64,000 nucleotides of DNA from an uncultured Bacteroidota bacterium (GTDB lineage Bacteria; Bacteroidota; Bacteroidia; Flavobacteriales; Flavobacteriaceae). The translations under genes were made by a program, and so were the position numbers. Below, in pieces: positions 9,679-19,186 of the stretch. The notes beneath the pieces were generated by a model, which searched no databases, was not told the DNA's origin, and saw only the letters and a list, made by a program, of their open reading frames with translations. How positions within the stretch are numbered: the stretch's first letter is position 1; each line of letters opens with the position of its first letter. Location of the stretch: NCBI GenBank assembly GCA_902586435.1, contig CACIHJ010000001.1:62001-126000 (forward strand), read 5' to 3'.

Positions 9679-10449
9679 ATGGAAAAACCACTGATTTTAG
9701 TTACTAATGATGATGGTATCAATGCCCCGGGAATTAGATGCTTAATCGATGTTATGTCTGAAATTGGTGAGGTTATAGTTGTGGCGCCAGATAGTCCTCA
9801 ATCTGGTATGGGACATGCAATAACTATAAACTCTACCCTACACTGTTCAAAAATTTCATCAAAGTCTTCAGAAAGACTGGAATATAGTTGTTCTGGAACT
9901 CCTGCTGATTGTGTTAAACTTGCTGTTAATGAATTAATGCCCAGAAAACCTGATTTATGTGTTTCAGGAATAAATCACGGATCTAACTCTTCAATAAATG
10001 TAATATATTCAGGGACTATGAGTGCTGCTATAGAAGCTGGTATTGAAGGTATACCTGCTATTGGGTTTTCACTTTTAGATTATAGATGGAATGCCAACTT
10101 TTCTGATAGTAAAAAATTTATTAAAAAAATTACTTTAAATGCGTTGAAAAACAAGATACCAAAAGATGTAGTTCTAAATGTGAATATACCTGCTTTAAAG
10201 GAATCTGAGATAAAAGGAATCAAGATATGTAGACAAGCAAAATCCTATTGGCTTGAAGAATTTGATAAAAGAAAAAATCCTTTAGGTCAAGAATATTATT
10301 GGCTAACTGGAAAATTCATTGACAAAGATAAAGGTGAAGATACAGATGAGTGGGCTTTAAAGAATGGATTTATATCTATAGTTCCAGTTGAATTTGATTT
10401 AACTGCTCACTCAGCTATTAAAGATTTAAATCAATGGAACTTTAAATGA
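9679..10449 (+). CDS. surE: 5'/3'-nucleotidase SurE
   Basis: SurE is a divalent-metal-dependent nucleoside monophosphate phosphatase of the cytosol. The N-terminal metal-site motif 'LVTNDDGINAPGI' (about 6-18), 'VAPDSPQSGMGHAIT', 'GTPADCVKLA' and 'SGINHGSN' are all present; 256 residues is normal. lpxB follows with a 4-base overlap (ATGA), a pairing common in flavobacteria. The 113-base gap to prc is divergent and should hold promoters for both; on the plus side only an imperfect -7 box (TTATTTTG at 9658-9665) was found. Confidence 0.95.
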   Translation: MEKPLILVTNDDGINAPGIRCLIDVMSEIGEVIVVAPDSPQSGMGHAITINSTLHCSKISSKSSERLEYSCSGTPADCVKLAVNELMPRKPDLCVSGINHGSNSSINVIYSGTMSAAIEAGIEGIPAIGFSLLDYRWNANFSDSKKFIKKITLNALKNKIPKDVVLNVNIPALKESEIKGIKICRQAKSYWLEEFDKRKNPLGQEYYWLTGKFIDKDKGEDTDEWALKNGFISIVPVEFDLTAHSAIKDLNQWNFK

Positions 10450-11546
10450 GGTATTATTTAATTGCAGGTGAAGCCTCTGGGGATATATATGGCTCCCAAC
10501 TTATTTCAGAAATTCAAATTTTAGATCCTAACTCTAAAATACGGTTTTGGGGAGGAGATTTAATGAAATCTAAATCTAATAATCTTGTTAAACATTACAA
10601 AGATACATCTGTAATGGGGTTTTTTGAAGTACTAAAACATATTTTCAAAATCCTAAGGAATATAGATTATTGTAAAAATGATATTCTAGAATTTAAACCT
10701 GATAGAATAATATATATAGATTATCCAGGTTTTAATTTAAGAATTTGTAAATGGGCCAAAAAGAAAGGATTTAATAATCATTACTATATAAGTCCTCAAA
10801 TTTGGGCTTGGAAAGAAAATAGAATTAATGCAATTAAAAGAGATGTAGATCATCTACACGTAATTCTTCCTTTTGAAAAAAATTATTATAAAAAAAAACA
10901 TGGACTTGAAGTAAATTATTCAGGTCATCCTCTTGTTAATTACATAAATAAATTTAAACCTGATGATAAATTTTTTGATAAAAATAAAATTGATAAAAAT
11001 AAGCCTGTAATTGCTCTATTGCCAGGAAGCAGATTACAAGAAGTTAAAAAGATATTACCAGTTTTTTTGTCAATTATAAAGAGTTTTGAATCATATCAGT
11101 TCGTTATTGGAGGAGTAGAAAGTATTAATAAAGAGAAGTATAGTAAATTAATAAAAAATAAGAATGTAAAAGTTGTATTCAATCAAACATATAATTTACT
11201 TGCAAATGCAGATGCAGCTATAGTTACAAGTGGGACAGCATCATTAGAAGCTGCTATTTTCTTTGTTCCTCAAGTTGTTTGTTATAAAACAAGTATTATC
11301 ACTTATTTAATTAGTAAGATATTAGTAAATATTAAGCATATATCTTTAGTTAATCTTATTCTTAATAATGAAGTAGTTGATGAGTTAGTTCAAGGAAACT
11401 TAAATTCAATTAGTTTGAAGGATAGTCTTAATAAGATTTTGAAAAAGGACAACAAATCAAAACTACTCGAGTCATATAATGAACTAAAAAGTATGCTCTA
11501 TAAAGACAACCCATCCAAAAGAACTGCAGAGCTAATTATTAGATAA
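10446..11546 (+). CDS. lpxB: Lipid-A-disaccharide synthase LpxB
   Basis: LpxB is a GT-B glycosyltransferase that joins UDP-diacylglucosamine to lipid X at the inner face of the cytoplasmic membrane, a committed step of lipid A synthesis. The N terminus 'YLIAGEASGDIYGSQLI', 'IDYPGFNLRICKWAK', 'YYISPQIWAWKENR', 'LLPGSRLQEV' and 'TSGTASLEAA' are family signatures; 366 residues is normal. It overlaps surE by 4 bases and ends 4 bases before the stop of the convergent peptide transporter. lpxH and lptC elsewhere in the window belong to the same pathway and its export. Confidence 0.96.
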   Translation: MRYYLIAGEASGDIYGSQLISEIQILDPNSKIRFWGGDLMKSKSNNLVKHYKDTSVMGFFEVLKHIFKILRNIDYCKNDILEFKPDRIIYIDYPGFNLRICKWAKKKGFNNHYYISPQIWAWKENRINAIKRDVDHLHVILPFEKNYYKKKHGLEVNYSGHPLVNYINKFKPDDKFFDKNKIDKNKPVIALLPGSRLQEVKKILPVFLSIIKSFESYQFVIGGVESINKEKYSKLIKNKNVKVVFNQTYNLLANADAAIVTSGTASLEAAIFFVPQVVCYKTSIITYLISKILVNIKHISLVNLILNNEVVDELVQGNLNSISLKDSLNKILKKDNKSKLLESYNELKSMLYKDNPSKRTAELIIR

Positions 11547-11550
11547 CTTA

Positions 11551-13101
11551 CTATTCAATTCCATGCATCATTTTAACAATCTTCCTACTGGAAAGAATCA
11601 TTAAAATACCCACAATAGCAGGAAGTATTGTAAAAATTAAAAAGAAAGATGCCATACCATATTCATCAACAATAGGATCTATATAACTACCCGTAATTCC
11701 GGCACTATAGTTTGCTATAAAGTTCGCGACAAACCAAACACCAAACATTAAACCAATTAAATTTTTAGGAGCAAGTTTACTAACATAAGAAAGTCCTACT
11801 GGTGAAATACATAACTCTCCAAGTGTATGAAATAAATACGCTAATATTAAGAAAACCATACTCTGAGAAGCTGTAACTGCACCAAGAGGTATATTAATAG
11901 AACCATAGGAAAGAATAGCAAAGCCTGTTGCAAGGAGAAATAATCCTAATCCAAATTTTACAGGTCCTGAAGGATTATACTTAGTCTGCCAAATTTTTGA
12001 TAAGATAGGTGCAAAAACAATTATAAAGAATGAATTAAGAATAGCAAACCATGAGGCGGGAACTTCGGTTTCAGAGTTACTAAACTCTCTAGATAACATC
12101 CAAATAACAATCCCCCAGATTATTAAAAAACTAGTGCCTAAAAATAAATTTGAAATCATATACTTTGAAAATGTATTTTTAAATAACATAAATAAAATAA
12201 TGGTAAGTATTATCATTGGCACAACAGTTAGTAGTGTATTAATTATTTTAAAAATAAGTGCACCTGTTCCTGCTAAATCTCTATTTGTATAGTCATTAGC
12301 AAAAATTGTCATACTTCCTCCAGATTGTTCAAATCCCCACCAGAAGAAAATTGTAACAAAAGAAAAAATCCCTATAACTAAAAGCCTATCACGTATTACT
12401 TTTTTTGAAACAGGAGCTGATTCAATATCTATATTTTCTTTATCAATTAGAGTCTTTTTATGAAGACCTATATTACCAAATATATTTTGTCCATAATGGA
12501 ATTGGAGCATTCCAAAAAACATAAATATACCTGCCAGTCCAAAACCATAATGCCAATTTACAGTCTCTCCTATATAACCACATAGTAAGATCCCTAAAAA
12601 TGCACCCGCATTTATACCCATATAAAAAATTGTATAGGCAGCGTCTTTAATTTTTCCATCATCTTTATATAGTTGGCCTACAATTGATGATATATTGGGT
12701 TTAAAAAACCCATTTCCTATAATTAAGAAACTAAGTCCAACATATAAATAAAAGTCATAAAAAACTTCTAAAGCCATTGAAGCATGGCCAAGTGTCATTA
12801 ATAGGGCCCCAATAATTACTGCTTTTCTATAGCCTAAATATTTATCTGCTATAATACCACCAAAAATGGGTGTTATATAAACTAATCCTGTGTACCAAGC
12901 ATAAAGCTTGAGTGCGTCTGCCCTTTCCCAACCCCATCCTTGATCAGCCATAGATGAAACCAAAAATAAAATTAGTATAGCTCTCATCCCATAATAAGAA
13001 AAACGTTCCCACATTTCAGTGAAAAACAATGTAAACAGTCCTGAAGGATGTCCTAGGATGGTTCTCTGATTTATTTCGTCTCCGTTAAAAAGGTAATTCA
13101 T
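11551..13101 (-). CDS. Proton-dependent oligopeptide transporter (POT/PTR family, MFS)
   Basis: This is an inner-membrane proton-coupled di/tripeptide importer with about 12-14 hydrophobic segments. The POT signature 'TEMWERFSYYGMRAILILF' occurs near the N terminus, 'GGIIADKYLGYRKAV' in the loop after helix 2, and 'GELCISPVGLSYVSKLAP' late in the protein. I place the start at the ATG at 13101 (516 residues). The frame stays open for 47 more codons upstream, but those encode a non-homologous stretch and run into the divergent HMG-CoA reductase gene. The substrate range cannot be read from sequence. Confidence 0.93.
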   Translation of the reverse strand: MNYLFNGDEINQRTILGHPSGLFTLFFTEMWERFSYYGMRAILILFLVSSMADQGWGWERADALKLYAWYTGLVYITPIFGGIIADKYLGYRKAVIIGALLMTLGHASMALEVFYDFYLYVGLSFLIIGNGFFKPNISSIVGQLYKDDGKIKDAAYTIFYMGINAGAFLGILLCGYIGETVNWHYGFGLAGIFMFFGMLQFHYGQNIFGNIGLHKKTLIDKENIDIESAPVSKKVIRDRLLVIGIFSFVTIFFWWGFEQSGGSMTIFANDYTNRDLAGTGALIFKIINTLLTVVPMIILTIILFMLFKNTFSKYMISNLFLGTSFLIIWGIVIWMLSREFSNSETEVPASWFAILNSFFIIVFAPILSKIWQTKYNPSGPVKFGLGLFLLATGFAILSYGSINIPLGAVTASQSMVFLILAYLFHTLGELCISPVGLSYVSKLAPKNLIGLMFGVWFVANFIANYSAGITGSYIDPIVDEYGMASFFLIFTILPAIVGILMILSSRKIVKMMHGIE

Positions 13102-13177
13102 ATTTACTATTTGACTAATACAAGATAAACTAAATTGAGATTCATTTAGCTTATATTTACATAAAGAAAAGAAAATT

Positions 13178-14488
13178 ATGTCAAAAAAAATAATCGGTTT
13201 TTCAAAACTTTCTAAACAAGAAAAAATTGAATGGATTTGCACTAATTACTTAGATGATTGTCAAGCCGATATAGAAATATTAGAGAAATATTTAAATACT
13301 GATATTAACATTCAATCAATACATGATGCATTTTCTGAAAATACTCTTTCAAATTTTTACTTCCCTTTCTCTATAGCACCTAATTTTCTTATTAATAATA
13401 ATGATTATTGTCTTCCAATGGCAATAGAAGAGAGTTCTGTTGTTGCTGCTGCATCTAATTCTGCTAAATTTTGGTATGATAGAGGAGGTTTTATTGCTAA
13501 AACTGTTAGTATAGAAAAAATTGGACAAATTCACTTTTTATTTCGAGGTGATTTTAAAAAGATAAATAGTTTCGTGAATGAAAATAAAACTAAACTTATT
13601 AATTCAACATCTTCAATATCATTAAAAATGAAAGGGCGAGGAGGTGGAATTAATTCTATTACTCTAATTGACAAATCAAGTGAATACAATAATTATTATC
13701 AACTTTCTATTTCTTTTAACACAATCGATTCCATGGGGGCCAATTATATAAATTCTTGTTTAGAAATTATTACAAAAAAAATGATTGAGGAAATAGAAAG
13801 CTCTAATGATTTAACTGAACAAGAAAAAGAGATAAATATTATAATGTCTATTTTATCTAATTCCACTCCTAATTGTATTGTTGAGGCTAAGGCAGAATGC
13901 AAAATAGATGAGATAGGAAATATCAATGGATTAAATGGTAATGAATTTATAGAGAAATACTTTCATGCAATTGAAATATCCAAAATAGATCTTGGAAGGG
14001 CTGTAACTAACAATAAAGGTATAATGAACGGTATTGACTCTGTCTTAATTGCTACTGGTAATGACTTTAGAGCAGTTGAGGCTGCTATTCACTCCTATGC
14101 AAGCAAAGATGGTAAATATAAAGGATTATCTGAATGCTCAATTGATAATAATATCTTTTCAATTAAACTTAAACTTCCTATAGCTATTGGAACAGTTGGA
14201 GGTATAACTGATCTTCATCCTTTGGTAAAATTATCACATAAAATCTTGGGTAAACCAAACTCATCAAGTTTGATGGAAATAATTGCAGTAGCTGGACTAG
14301 CTCAAAATTTTGGTGCAATTAAATCTCTAATTACAACAGGCATACAAAAGGGTCATATGAAAATGCATTTAATTAATTTATTGAAAAAATATAATGCTAA
14401 TGAAGAGCAAATTAATAATGCTACAGATTTTTTTAAAGAGAGAAAAATAACTAATAAGGCTGTACAAGATTTTTTAAATTCAAGTTAA
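13178..14488 (+). CDS. mvaA: Hydroxymethylglutaryl-CoA reductase (class II type)
   Basis: The enzyme interconverts HMG-CoA and mevalonate, here most likely in the biosynthetic direction for isoprenoids. Signatures include 'PFSIAPNFLIN' and 'PMAIEESSVVAAAS' (catalytic Glu), 'SMGANYINS', 'NNKGIMNG' (catalytic Lys), 'GNDFRAVEA' (catalytic Asp), 'HPLVKLSHKILG' and 'KGHMKMH' with the C-terminal catalytic His. The length of 436 and lack of a membrane domain fit the soluble class II form. A GHMP kinase follows 3 bases later, supporting a mevalonate-pathway pair. The intergenic region to the divergent peptide transporter is only 76 bases. Confidence 0.94.
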   Translation: MSKKIIGFSKLSKQEKIEWICTNYLDDCQADIEILEKYLNTDINIQSIHDAFSENTLSNFYFPFSIAPNFLINNNDYCLPMAIEESSVVAAASNSAKFWYDRGGFIAKTVSIEKIGQIHFLFRGDFKKINSFVNENKTKLINSTSSISLKMKGRGGGINSITLIDKSSEYNNYYQLSISFNTIDSMGANYINSCLEIITKKMIEEIESSNDLTEQEKEINIIMSILSNSTPNCIVEAKAECKIDEIGNINGLNGNEFIEKYFHAIEISKIDLGRAVTNNKGIMNGIDSVLIATGNDFRAVEAAIHSYASKDGKYKGLSECSIDNNIFSIKLKLPIAIGTVGGITDLHPLVKLSHKILGKPNSSSLMEIIAVAGLAQNFGAIKSLITTGIQKGHMKMHLINLLKKYNANEEQINNATDFFKERKITNKAVQDFLNSS

Positions 14489-14491
14489 CTT

Positions 14492-15409
14492 ATGAATTTA
14501 TATAGTAATGGAAAATTACTGATTACTGGAGAATATTTAGTTCTGAATGGGGCTGAAGCATTAGCTTTACCATTAAGTTGTGGTCAATCATTAAATTACA
14601 AAAAGACTACAAATAATCTTATAAAATGGGCTAGTTATGACTTGAAGAACAATATTTGGTATAGTGCAGTAATTGATAAGAATAATCTAAAAGTAATTGA
14701 GTCCTCAGACTATAATATATCTAAAAGGCTTCATGGAATATTAAAGTCTATACGAAATTATAATCCCGAATTTTTAACTCAAAATGGTTATGAAATTGAG
14801 ACAAAATTAAACTTTGATAAAAATTGGGGATTAGGAAGTTCATCGACCCTAATATCTAATCTATCAAAATTGGCAGATGTTGATCCTTATATTATTTTAA
14901 ATGAAACATTTGGAGGGAGTGGATATGACATAGCATGTTCTAATCTTAACCAACCTATTTTGTATAGTTTAAAAAATGGCAAAAGAGTTATACGAAAAGT
15001 TAAATTTAATCCTGCATTTAGAGATAATCTTTATTTTGTTTATTTAAACAAGAAACAAGATTCAGGTAAAGAAATCATCAGCTATCGTAATCTAAGTATA
15101 TCTGATTCTGATATTGATAAAGTAACATCTATTTCAAAACAAGTTCTTAAAGCTAAAAGTCAACAAGAATTTAACCTATTACTAGATTCTCATGAGGAAA
15201 TTTTATCTACTATTTTAAAAAGAGACACAATAAAAAAAGAATTTTTCTCTGATTTTGAAGGTTCAATTAAAAACCTTGGGGCTTGGGGTGGGGACTTTAT
15301 ATTAGCCTCCTGTTCATATAATCCTTCTTCCTATTTTAATGGTAAAGGGTTTAATATAATTTTTAGCTTTAATGAAATGGTTAATAATACAAGCTTCGAT
15401 TATCTATAA
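14492..15409 (+). CDS. GYDIA-family GHMP kinase (probable mevalonate-pathway kinase)
   Basis: This is an ATP-dependent small-molecule kinase of the GHMP fold. It has the N-terminal 'SNGKLLITGEYLVL', the glycine/serine phosphate-binding loop 'WGLGSSSTLISNL', the 'GGSGYDIA' motif that names the bacteroidotal subfamily, and a C-terminal 'LGAWGGDFILA' glycine motif. At 305 residues it matches that subfamily. It follows HMG-CoA reductase by 3 bases, so I infer that it phosphorylates mevalonate or phosphomevalonate; the sequence alone does not say which. Its last 29 bases overlap the 3' end of the convergent PpiD-like gene. Confidence 0.88.
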   Translation: MNLYSNGKLLITGEYLVLNGAEALALPLSCGQSLNYKKTTNNLIKWASYDLKNNIWYSAVIDKNNLKVIESSDYNISKRLHGILKSIRNYNPEFLTQNGYEIETKLNFDKNWGLGSSSTLISNLSKLADVDPYIILNETFGGSGYDIACSNLNQPILYSLKNGKRVIRKVKFNPAFRDNLYFVYLNKKQDSGKEIISYRNLSISDSDIDKVTSISKQVLKAKSQQEFNLLLDSHEEILSTILKRDTIKKEFFSDFEGSIKNLGAWGGDFILASCSYNPSSYFNGKGFNIIFSFNEMVNNTSFDYL

Positions 15410-17156
15410 TTTCTGCGTTAGATTTAAGGACCTCTACTATAATGGATGAGATTCTTTCAATCTCTCTATCGGTCATCGCACTAGAAATAGCACTATTAAA
15501 ACTTAAATCTTCAGCAACTTCTCTTGATATAGATTCAATAATATAAATCCCATTGTTACCTAATAATAAACTTGAAACTTTACCAGGATCAAGAGCAAAA
15601 GCAGCTCCTATAATATAAGGTTCAGCTCCAGCACCAACAAGTACAGGATCATTTTGAGTTATAGCTGTGGCTCTTTGAACATCAACATTAAAGTTTTCTG
15701 CTAATAATTCAAGTGATGGGTTTTTGTAATTCTTATTTAAATAATCAAATTTTACTGTTTTTATAATCTTACTTTTAACATCGTCATATACATCAACTAC
15801 TTCAGGAAGCTTTTCTTTATTTATTGATTTGACAATAGCTACTATATATCCTTGGGTTAAATTAAATCTTTTCACATCTTCAACATTAGTTGACTTTTCA
15901 TATAGCCATTTGATTACAGATCTTGAGTCAGGAATGCCAGGAATTTCTGAATCAAAAGGGTCTAGGCTTTCATAATTCAAAACATTTAATGTATTAGAGT
16001 CTAAAATCAAATTATTTTTTGCATCGAACTCAATTTGTGATGCAGTTCGATAATTTTGGTTTGAAGTTTCATTAGATGGAACTATTTGTTGATAAATACT
16101 CGCTAATAAAACTTTATTAATTCCTTCTTCTCTTTTTTTGTCAACCATTCTTGACAGAACATAATAACTTCCATCTTTGTATGGTCCAAAAGTCTGACCT
16201 TTTCCCAATCCATAGAGAATATCTGCAAACTGTCCAGGAAGTTGATCTCTACTCATATATGTTTCTTCATATGGTATTTCAGAATAAGTGTCTACAAATT
16301 CAGGAATGTCTTTCACATTTTTAAAACCCTCAATAGAGTCAACTAGTTTAGTTACATCATTATATTGAATAATTCCATCTCTTATGACCTCAAGATTTGT
16401 TCTAATATTATTTTCATCAAGATTAGAGGCAATATCTGGAACATAAACATAATCAATAACTCTTGATGGGTCCATCATGAAATTATCTTTATTTTTTCTA
16501 ATATAATTTGATACCTGCGAATTAGAAATATTAAATAGGGAGTCTGGAATATCTTCAAAAGAAACTTTCACATAATCAATTGTCACTTTATCATTCTCTA
16601 AATGATATTCAAGATCAGATTCAATATCAGTGTATGTTACACTAGATGAGATTAGATTAAAAAATATATTTTTCTTAGCTATTGAGATAATATCCTGCTC
16701 CTGCATTTTCCAAGAATTGTATGCAGCTGGATTCATTTGTTTTAAATCACTAATAAATTTAGTAAACTTTCTAAAGTCAAAAATCCCTAATTCATTCTGA
16801 AAACTTGGATCTGAAACAAGCTCTGGTTGGGCTGATAAGATTTGTTCAAGCTGCTCTTTTCCAACATTAATTCCTAATTTTTCTAACTCTTGAACTAAAA
16901 CCATATCCTGTAATCCAATTTCCCAAGCATAGTCAACAGCACTGCTATAGTCAAGACCATAAGCATCTTGAACCTGCTGTACCATTAGATTAAAAGATTC
17001 GTAGTCTATCTCTTCTCCATTTATTTCACCAACTTTTTGACCTTGAGTCATACCAGATCCTACAAAAACACCAGATATAACAAAAGCAAATAGCGCCATC
17101 CCAATAACTACTATTAAAAAAAACGATCTTTTTCTTATTTGACCTAGTATAGCCAT
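15381..17156 (-). CDS. PpiD/SurA_N-type periplasmic chaperone lacking the parvulin domain
   Basis: This is a membrane-anchored periplasmic folding factor. A single membrane segment (about 10-34, after 'MAILGQIRKRS') precedes the SurA_N-like helical domain ('EINGEEIDYESFN' onward) and the family's beta-rich regions. In the flavobacterial proteins I know (about 700 residues) a PpiC/parvulin rotamase domain follows the 'GPYKDG' segment. Here GPYKDG (324-329) runs through 'MVDKKREEGINKV' straight into 'IYQQIVPSNETS' (354-365), which normally comes after the parvulin domain. The protein is 591 residues, about one parvulin domain short, so a chaperone-only role is inferred. First hydrophobic segment and synteny with the CNNM and lptC genes support the family call. 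Confidence 0.87.
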   Translation of the reverse strand: MAILGQIRKRSFFLIVVIGMALFAFVISGVFVGSGMTQGQKVGEINGEEIDYESFNLMVQQVQDAYGLDYSSAVDYAWEIGLQDMVLVQELEKLGINVGKEQLEQILSAQPELVSDPSFQNELGIFDFRKFTKFISDLKQMNPAAYNSWKMQEQDIISIAKKNIFFNLISSSVTYTDIESDLEYHLENDKVTIDYVKVSFEDIPDSLFNISNSQVSNYIRKNKDNFMMDPSRVIDYVYVPDIASNLDENNIRTNLEVIRDGIIQYNDVTKLVDSIEGFKNVKDIPEFVDTYSEIPYEETYMSRDQLPGQFADILYGLGKGQTFGPYKDGSYYVLSRMVDKKREEGINKVLLASIYQQIVPSNETSNQNYRTASQIEFDAKNNLILDSNTLNVLNYESLDPFDSEIPGIPDSRSVIKWLYEKSTNVEDVKRFNLTQGYIVAIVKSINKEKLPEVVDVYDDVKSKIIKTVKFDYLNKNYKNPSLELLAENFNVDVQRATAITQNDPVLVGAGAEPYIIGAAFALDPGKVSSLLLGNNGIYIIESISREVAEDLSFNSAISSAMTDREIERISSIIVEVLKSNAEIIDNRSLYY

Positions 17157-17201
17157 TACTTAATTTTAAGCCTCGAAATTACAACTTAGAATCTATTTTT
17201 A

Positions 17202-18455
17202 CTATTCTTCGTTAATATTTTTTGAAATTAATATTTTTTCAATTTTTGAGGAGGTTGCCTCTTTAATTTTGATCTTATAATCATCAATTATTATTATTTC
17301 TTCTTCATTAGGTATATACTCAATTTTATTAAATATTAGCCCTCCTAAAGTTTCATATGAATCACTTAAGGGCAATTCCATATTGTATTTGTTATTTATG
17401 TATTCAACCTCTAGTCTAGCAGAAACTTCAATTACATCTTTATTAACTCTTTTTTCAAAATATTCCACATTATCATGTTCATCTTCAATTTCGCCAAAGA
17501 GCTCCTCCACTATGTCTTCAATAGTTAAGATTCCTGATGCACCTCCGTATTCATCAATAACAACAGCCAAACTTTTTCTTTGTCTAGTTAATATTTGAAG
17601 TACTTCATTTACAAACATCGGTTCAGGAATAAACTCAATTGGTAACAAAAAGCTTTTAATATCTTCTGGTTTTTTTAGAAAATCAAATGAATGTATATAA
17701 CCAATTATATTATCAATAGACTTTTTATAAACAGGTAGTTTTGAAAAACCAGTATCAATAAATACTTTCTTTACATCTCCTATATCCATTTTAAGATCTA
17801 TAGCAGTAATTTCTGTTCTAGGAACCATGATATCTCTTGCTTTTATTTCAGATAACTCTAGAGCATTTTGAAAAATTTCAATTTCAGTATCAATCTCTTC
17901 TTGAGAATGTTGAATTTCATTCTCTATAAAGTTCTCTAATTCAACTTTGGTAAAAGAAAGTCTGCTTTCTTTTGAATCTGTATTAAAAAATTTATTTAAT
18001 ATGTAATCTGAAATCAATGTAACTGTATTAGTTAAAGGTGAAAAAATTATATAGAAAATATATGCAGGAACTGCAAAAATTCTCATAAAAAAGTCAGAAT
18101 AAATTTGGAATACAGTTTTAGGTATAAATTCTGCTGCGATTAAAATTATAATAGTTGAGATTGATGTTTGTATAAGAACTATAGTTAGTTCATTTAATTC
18201 AGAAATTATATTAATTAAAAGATAATTAATAATAAAGTCTCCCATAAAAAAACCATAAACAACCAATGCAAAATTATTTCCTATTAGCATTGTTGAAATA
18301 AATTTTGATGGCTCTTTAGTTATTCTTCTCAGAATATTTGAGATAAATCCAACCTGCTTTTTTTGAATTTCAAGATTAAGTTTATCTGAAGAAACGTAAG
18401 CAATTTCCATTCCAGAAAAAAAAGCAGAAAGGATAAGACTAATGATTATTATCAT
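17202..18455 (-). CDS. CNNM/CorC-family membrane protein with CBS domains (hemolysin family)
   Basis: This integral membrane protein of the CNNM (DUF21)-CBS-CorC_HlyC type is linked in the family to divalent cation efflux or homeostasis. Residues 1 to about 150 hold four hydrophobic segments with 'SAFFSGMEIAYVSSDKL'. Two CBS repeats follow ('ARDIMVPRTEITAI' and 'VNEVLQILTRQRKSLAVV'), then 'DEYGGASGILTIEDIVEE' and a C-terminal CorC_HlyC domain. The 417 residues are complete. GldE of gliding motility is a paralogue of this fold; the location beside lptC and the PpiD-like gene fits the non-Gld 'hemolysin' member. It overlaps the preceding small membrane protein gene by 4 bases. Confidence 0.88.
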   Translation of the reverse strand: MIIIISLILSAFFSGMEIAYVSSDKLNLEIQKKQVGFISNILRRITKEPSKFISTMLIGNNFALVVYGFFMGDFIINYLLINIISELNELTIVLIQTSISTIIILIAAEFIPKTVFQIYSDFFMRIFAVPAYIFYIIFSPLTNTVTLISDYILNKFFNTDSKESRLSFTKVELENFIENEIQHSQEEIDTEIEIFQNALELSEIKARDIMVPRTEITAIDLKMDIGDVKKVFIDTGFSKLPVYKKSIDNIIGYIHSFDFLKKPEDIKSFLLPIEFIPEPMFVNEVLQILTRQRKSLAVVIDEYGGASGILTIEDIVEELFGEIEDEHDNVEYFEKRVNKDVIEVSARLEVEYINNKYNMELPLSDSYETLGGLIFNKIEYIPNEEEIIIIDDYKIKIKEATSSKIEKILISKNINEE

Positions 18456-18640
18456 TTATTTCTATTTGAATATTTTTTTCTAAAATATCTCCTGAACATT
18501 GCCATAAACACAGATAATATTGCAAAAAATAAAAAAATATTTGCTTTCTGTCTGTTTATACTCCAATATTGAAAAACACTAATAATTGAAATTACAGCGA
18601 TTACCCAATATATTATTTCTGATATAATAAAACTTCTCAT
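18452..18640 (-). CDS. Small two-helix membrane protein
   Basis: A 62-residue protein has two hydrophobic helices (about 5-23 and 33-49) and a very basic C-terminal tail (RRYFRKKYSNRNK), which by the positive-inside rule would be cytosolic. I do not recognise a function. It is accepted as real because it is locked into the operon: it starts 6 bases after the lptC stop and overlaps the CNNM gene start by 4 bases, and small membrane proteins occupy this place in related genomes. No function is claimed. Confidence 0.75.
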   Translation of the reverse strand: MRSFIISEIIYWVIAVISIISVFQYWSINRQKANIFLFFAILSVFMAMFRRYFRKKYSNRNK

Positions 18641-18646
18641 ATATTA

Positions 18647-19186
18647 TTAATTATCATCTGAAATATTTATTGATCCTACTAGACTCCCAGTTAATAAATC
18701 TGAAAACTCTCTATTTGAATCTAACCTATTCGCTATTATATTATTATTATCATCAGTATATCTAAACCTTCCCTCGGTAAATAACCATTCATTCTCAGTA
18801 TCAAAATATAACTGATCTGAAAATAATGACTCACCTAGGCTAGATATTATAACAACATTACCCTGAAAGTCAATTAATCTAAATTTATTATAAAGAATGG
18901 CATAATCAGAGGTAATAGTAGTTGTTCGATCCTCATCAAAAAGGGTAACCTTAATTCCATCAACAAATTCAGAGTAATTAATTGGATGATTAGAAAAATC
19001 TTTGTGAGTAGGAGCATTAATTAAAGATTTTATTTTCATAGAATCTGTATATGTCATCTCAAAATCTTTTGCAATACCAATAGGGAGCCTATCTGCCATA
19101 TTTGAAGTATTGATATAATCTGATGTATCACAAGAAATAAATTGGAAAAATAAAAGAAATAGTAGAAAGCTGCTAAATTTTAACAT
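18647..19186 (-). CDS. lptC: LPS export component LptC
   Basis: LptC is the periplasmic, membrane-tethered part of the Lpt bridge that passes lipopolysaccharide from LptB2FG toward LptA. It has an N-terminal signal with lipobox-like 'QFISC' (Cys19), suggesting a lipoprotein anchor as is common in Bacteroidota. A beta-jellyroll region follows with 'SEFVDGIKVTLFDED' and 'LYNKFRLIDFQGNVVI', typical of the LptC/OstA fold. The length is 179. It immediately follows the TPR gene (no gap) and precedes the 62-residue membrane protein. Confidence 0.85.
   Translation of the reverse strand: MLKFSSFLLFLLFFQFISCDTSDYINTSNMADRLPIGIAKDFEMTYTDSMKIKSLINAPTHKDFSNHPINYSEFVDGIKVTLFDEDRTTTITSDYAILYNKFRLIDFQGNVVIISSLGESLFSDQLYFDTENEWLFTEGRFRYTDDNNNIIANRLDSNREFSDLLTGSLVGSINISDDN

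Noticed and set aside
13102-13242. 47-codon upstream extension of the peptide transporter gene
   Set aside because: It encodes a non-homologous, hydrophobic stretch, covers the divergent promoter region and overlaps the HMG-CoA reductase start; the ATG at 13101 gives the normal family N terminus.
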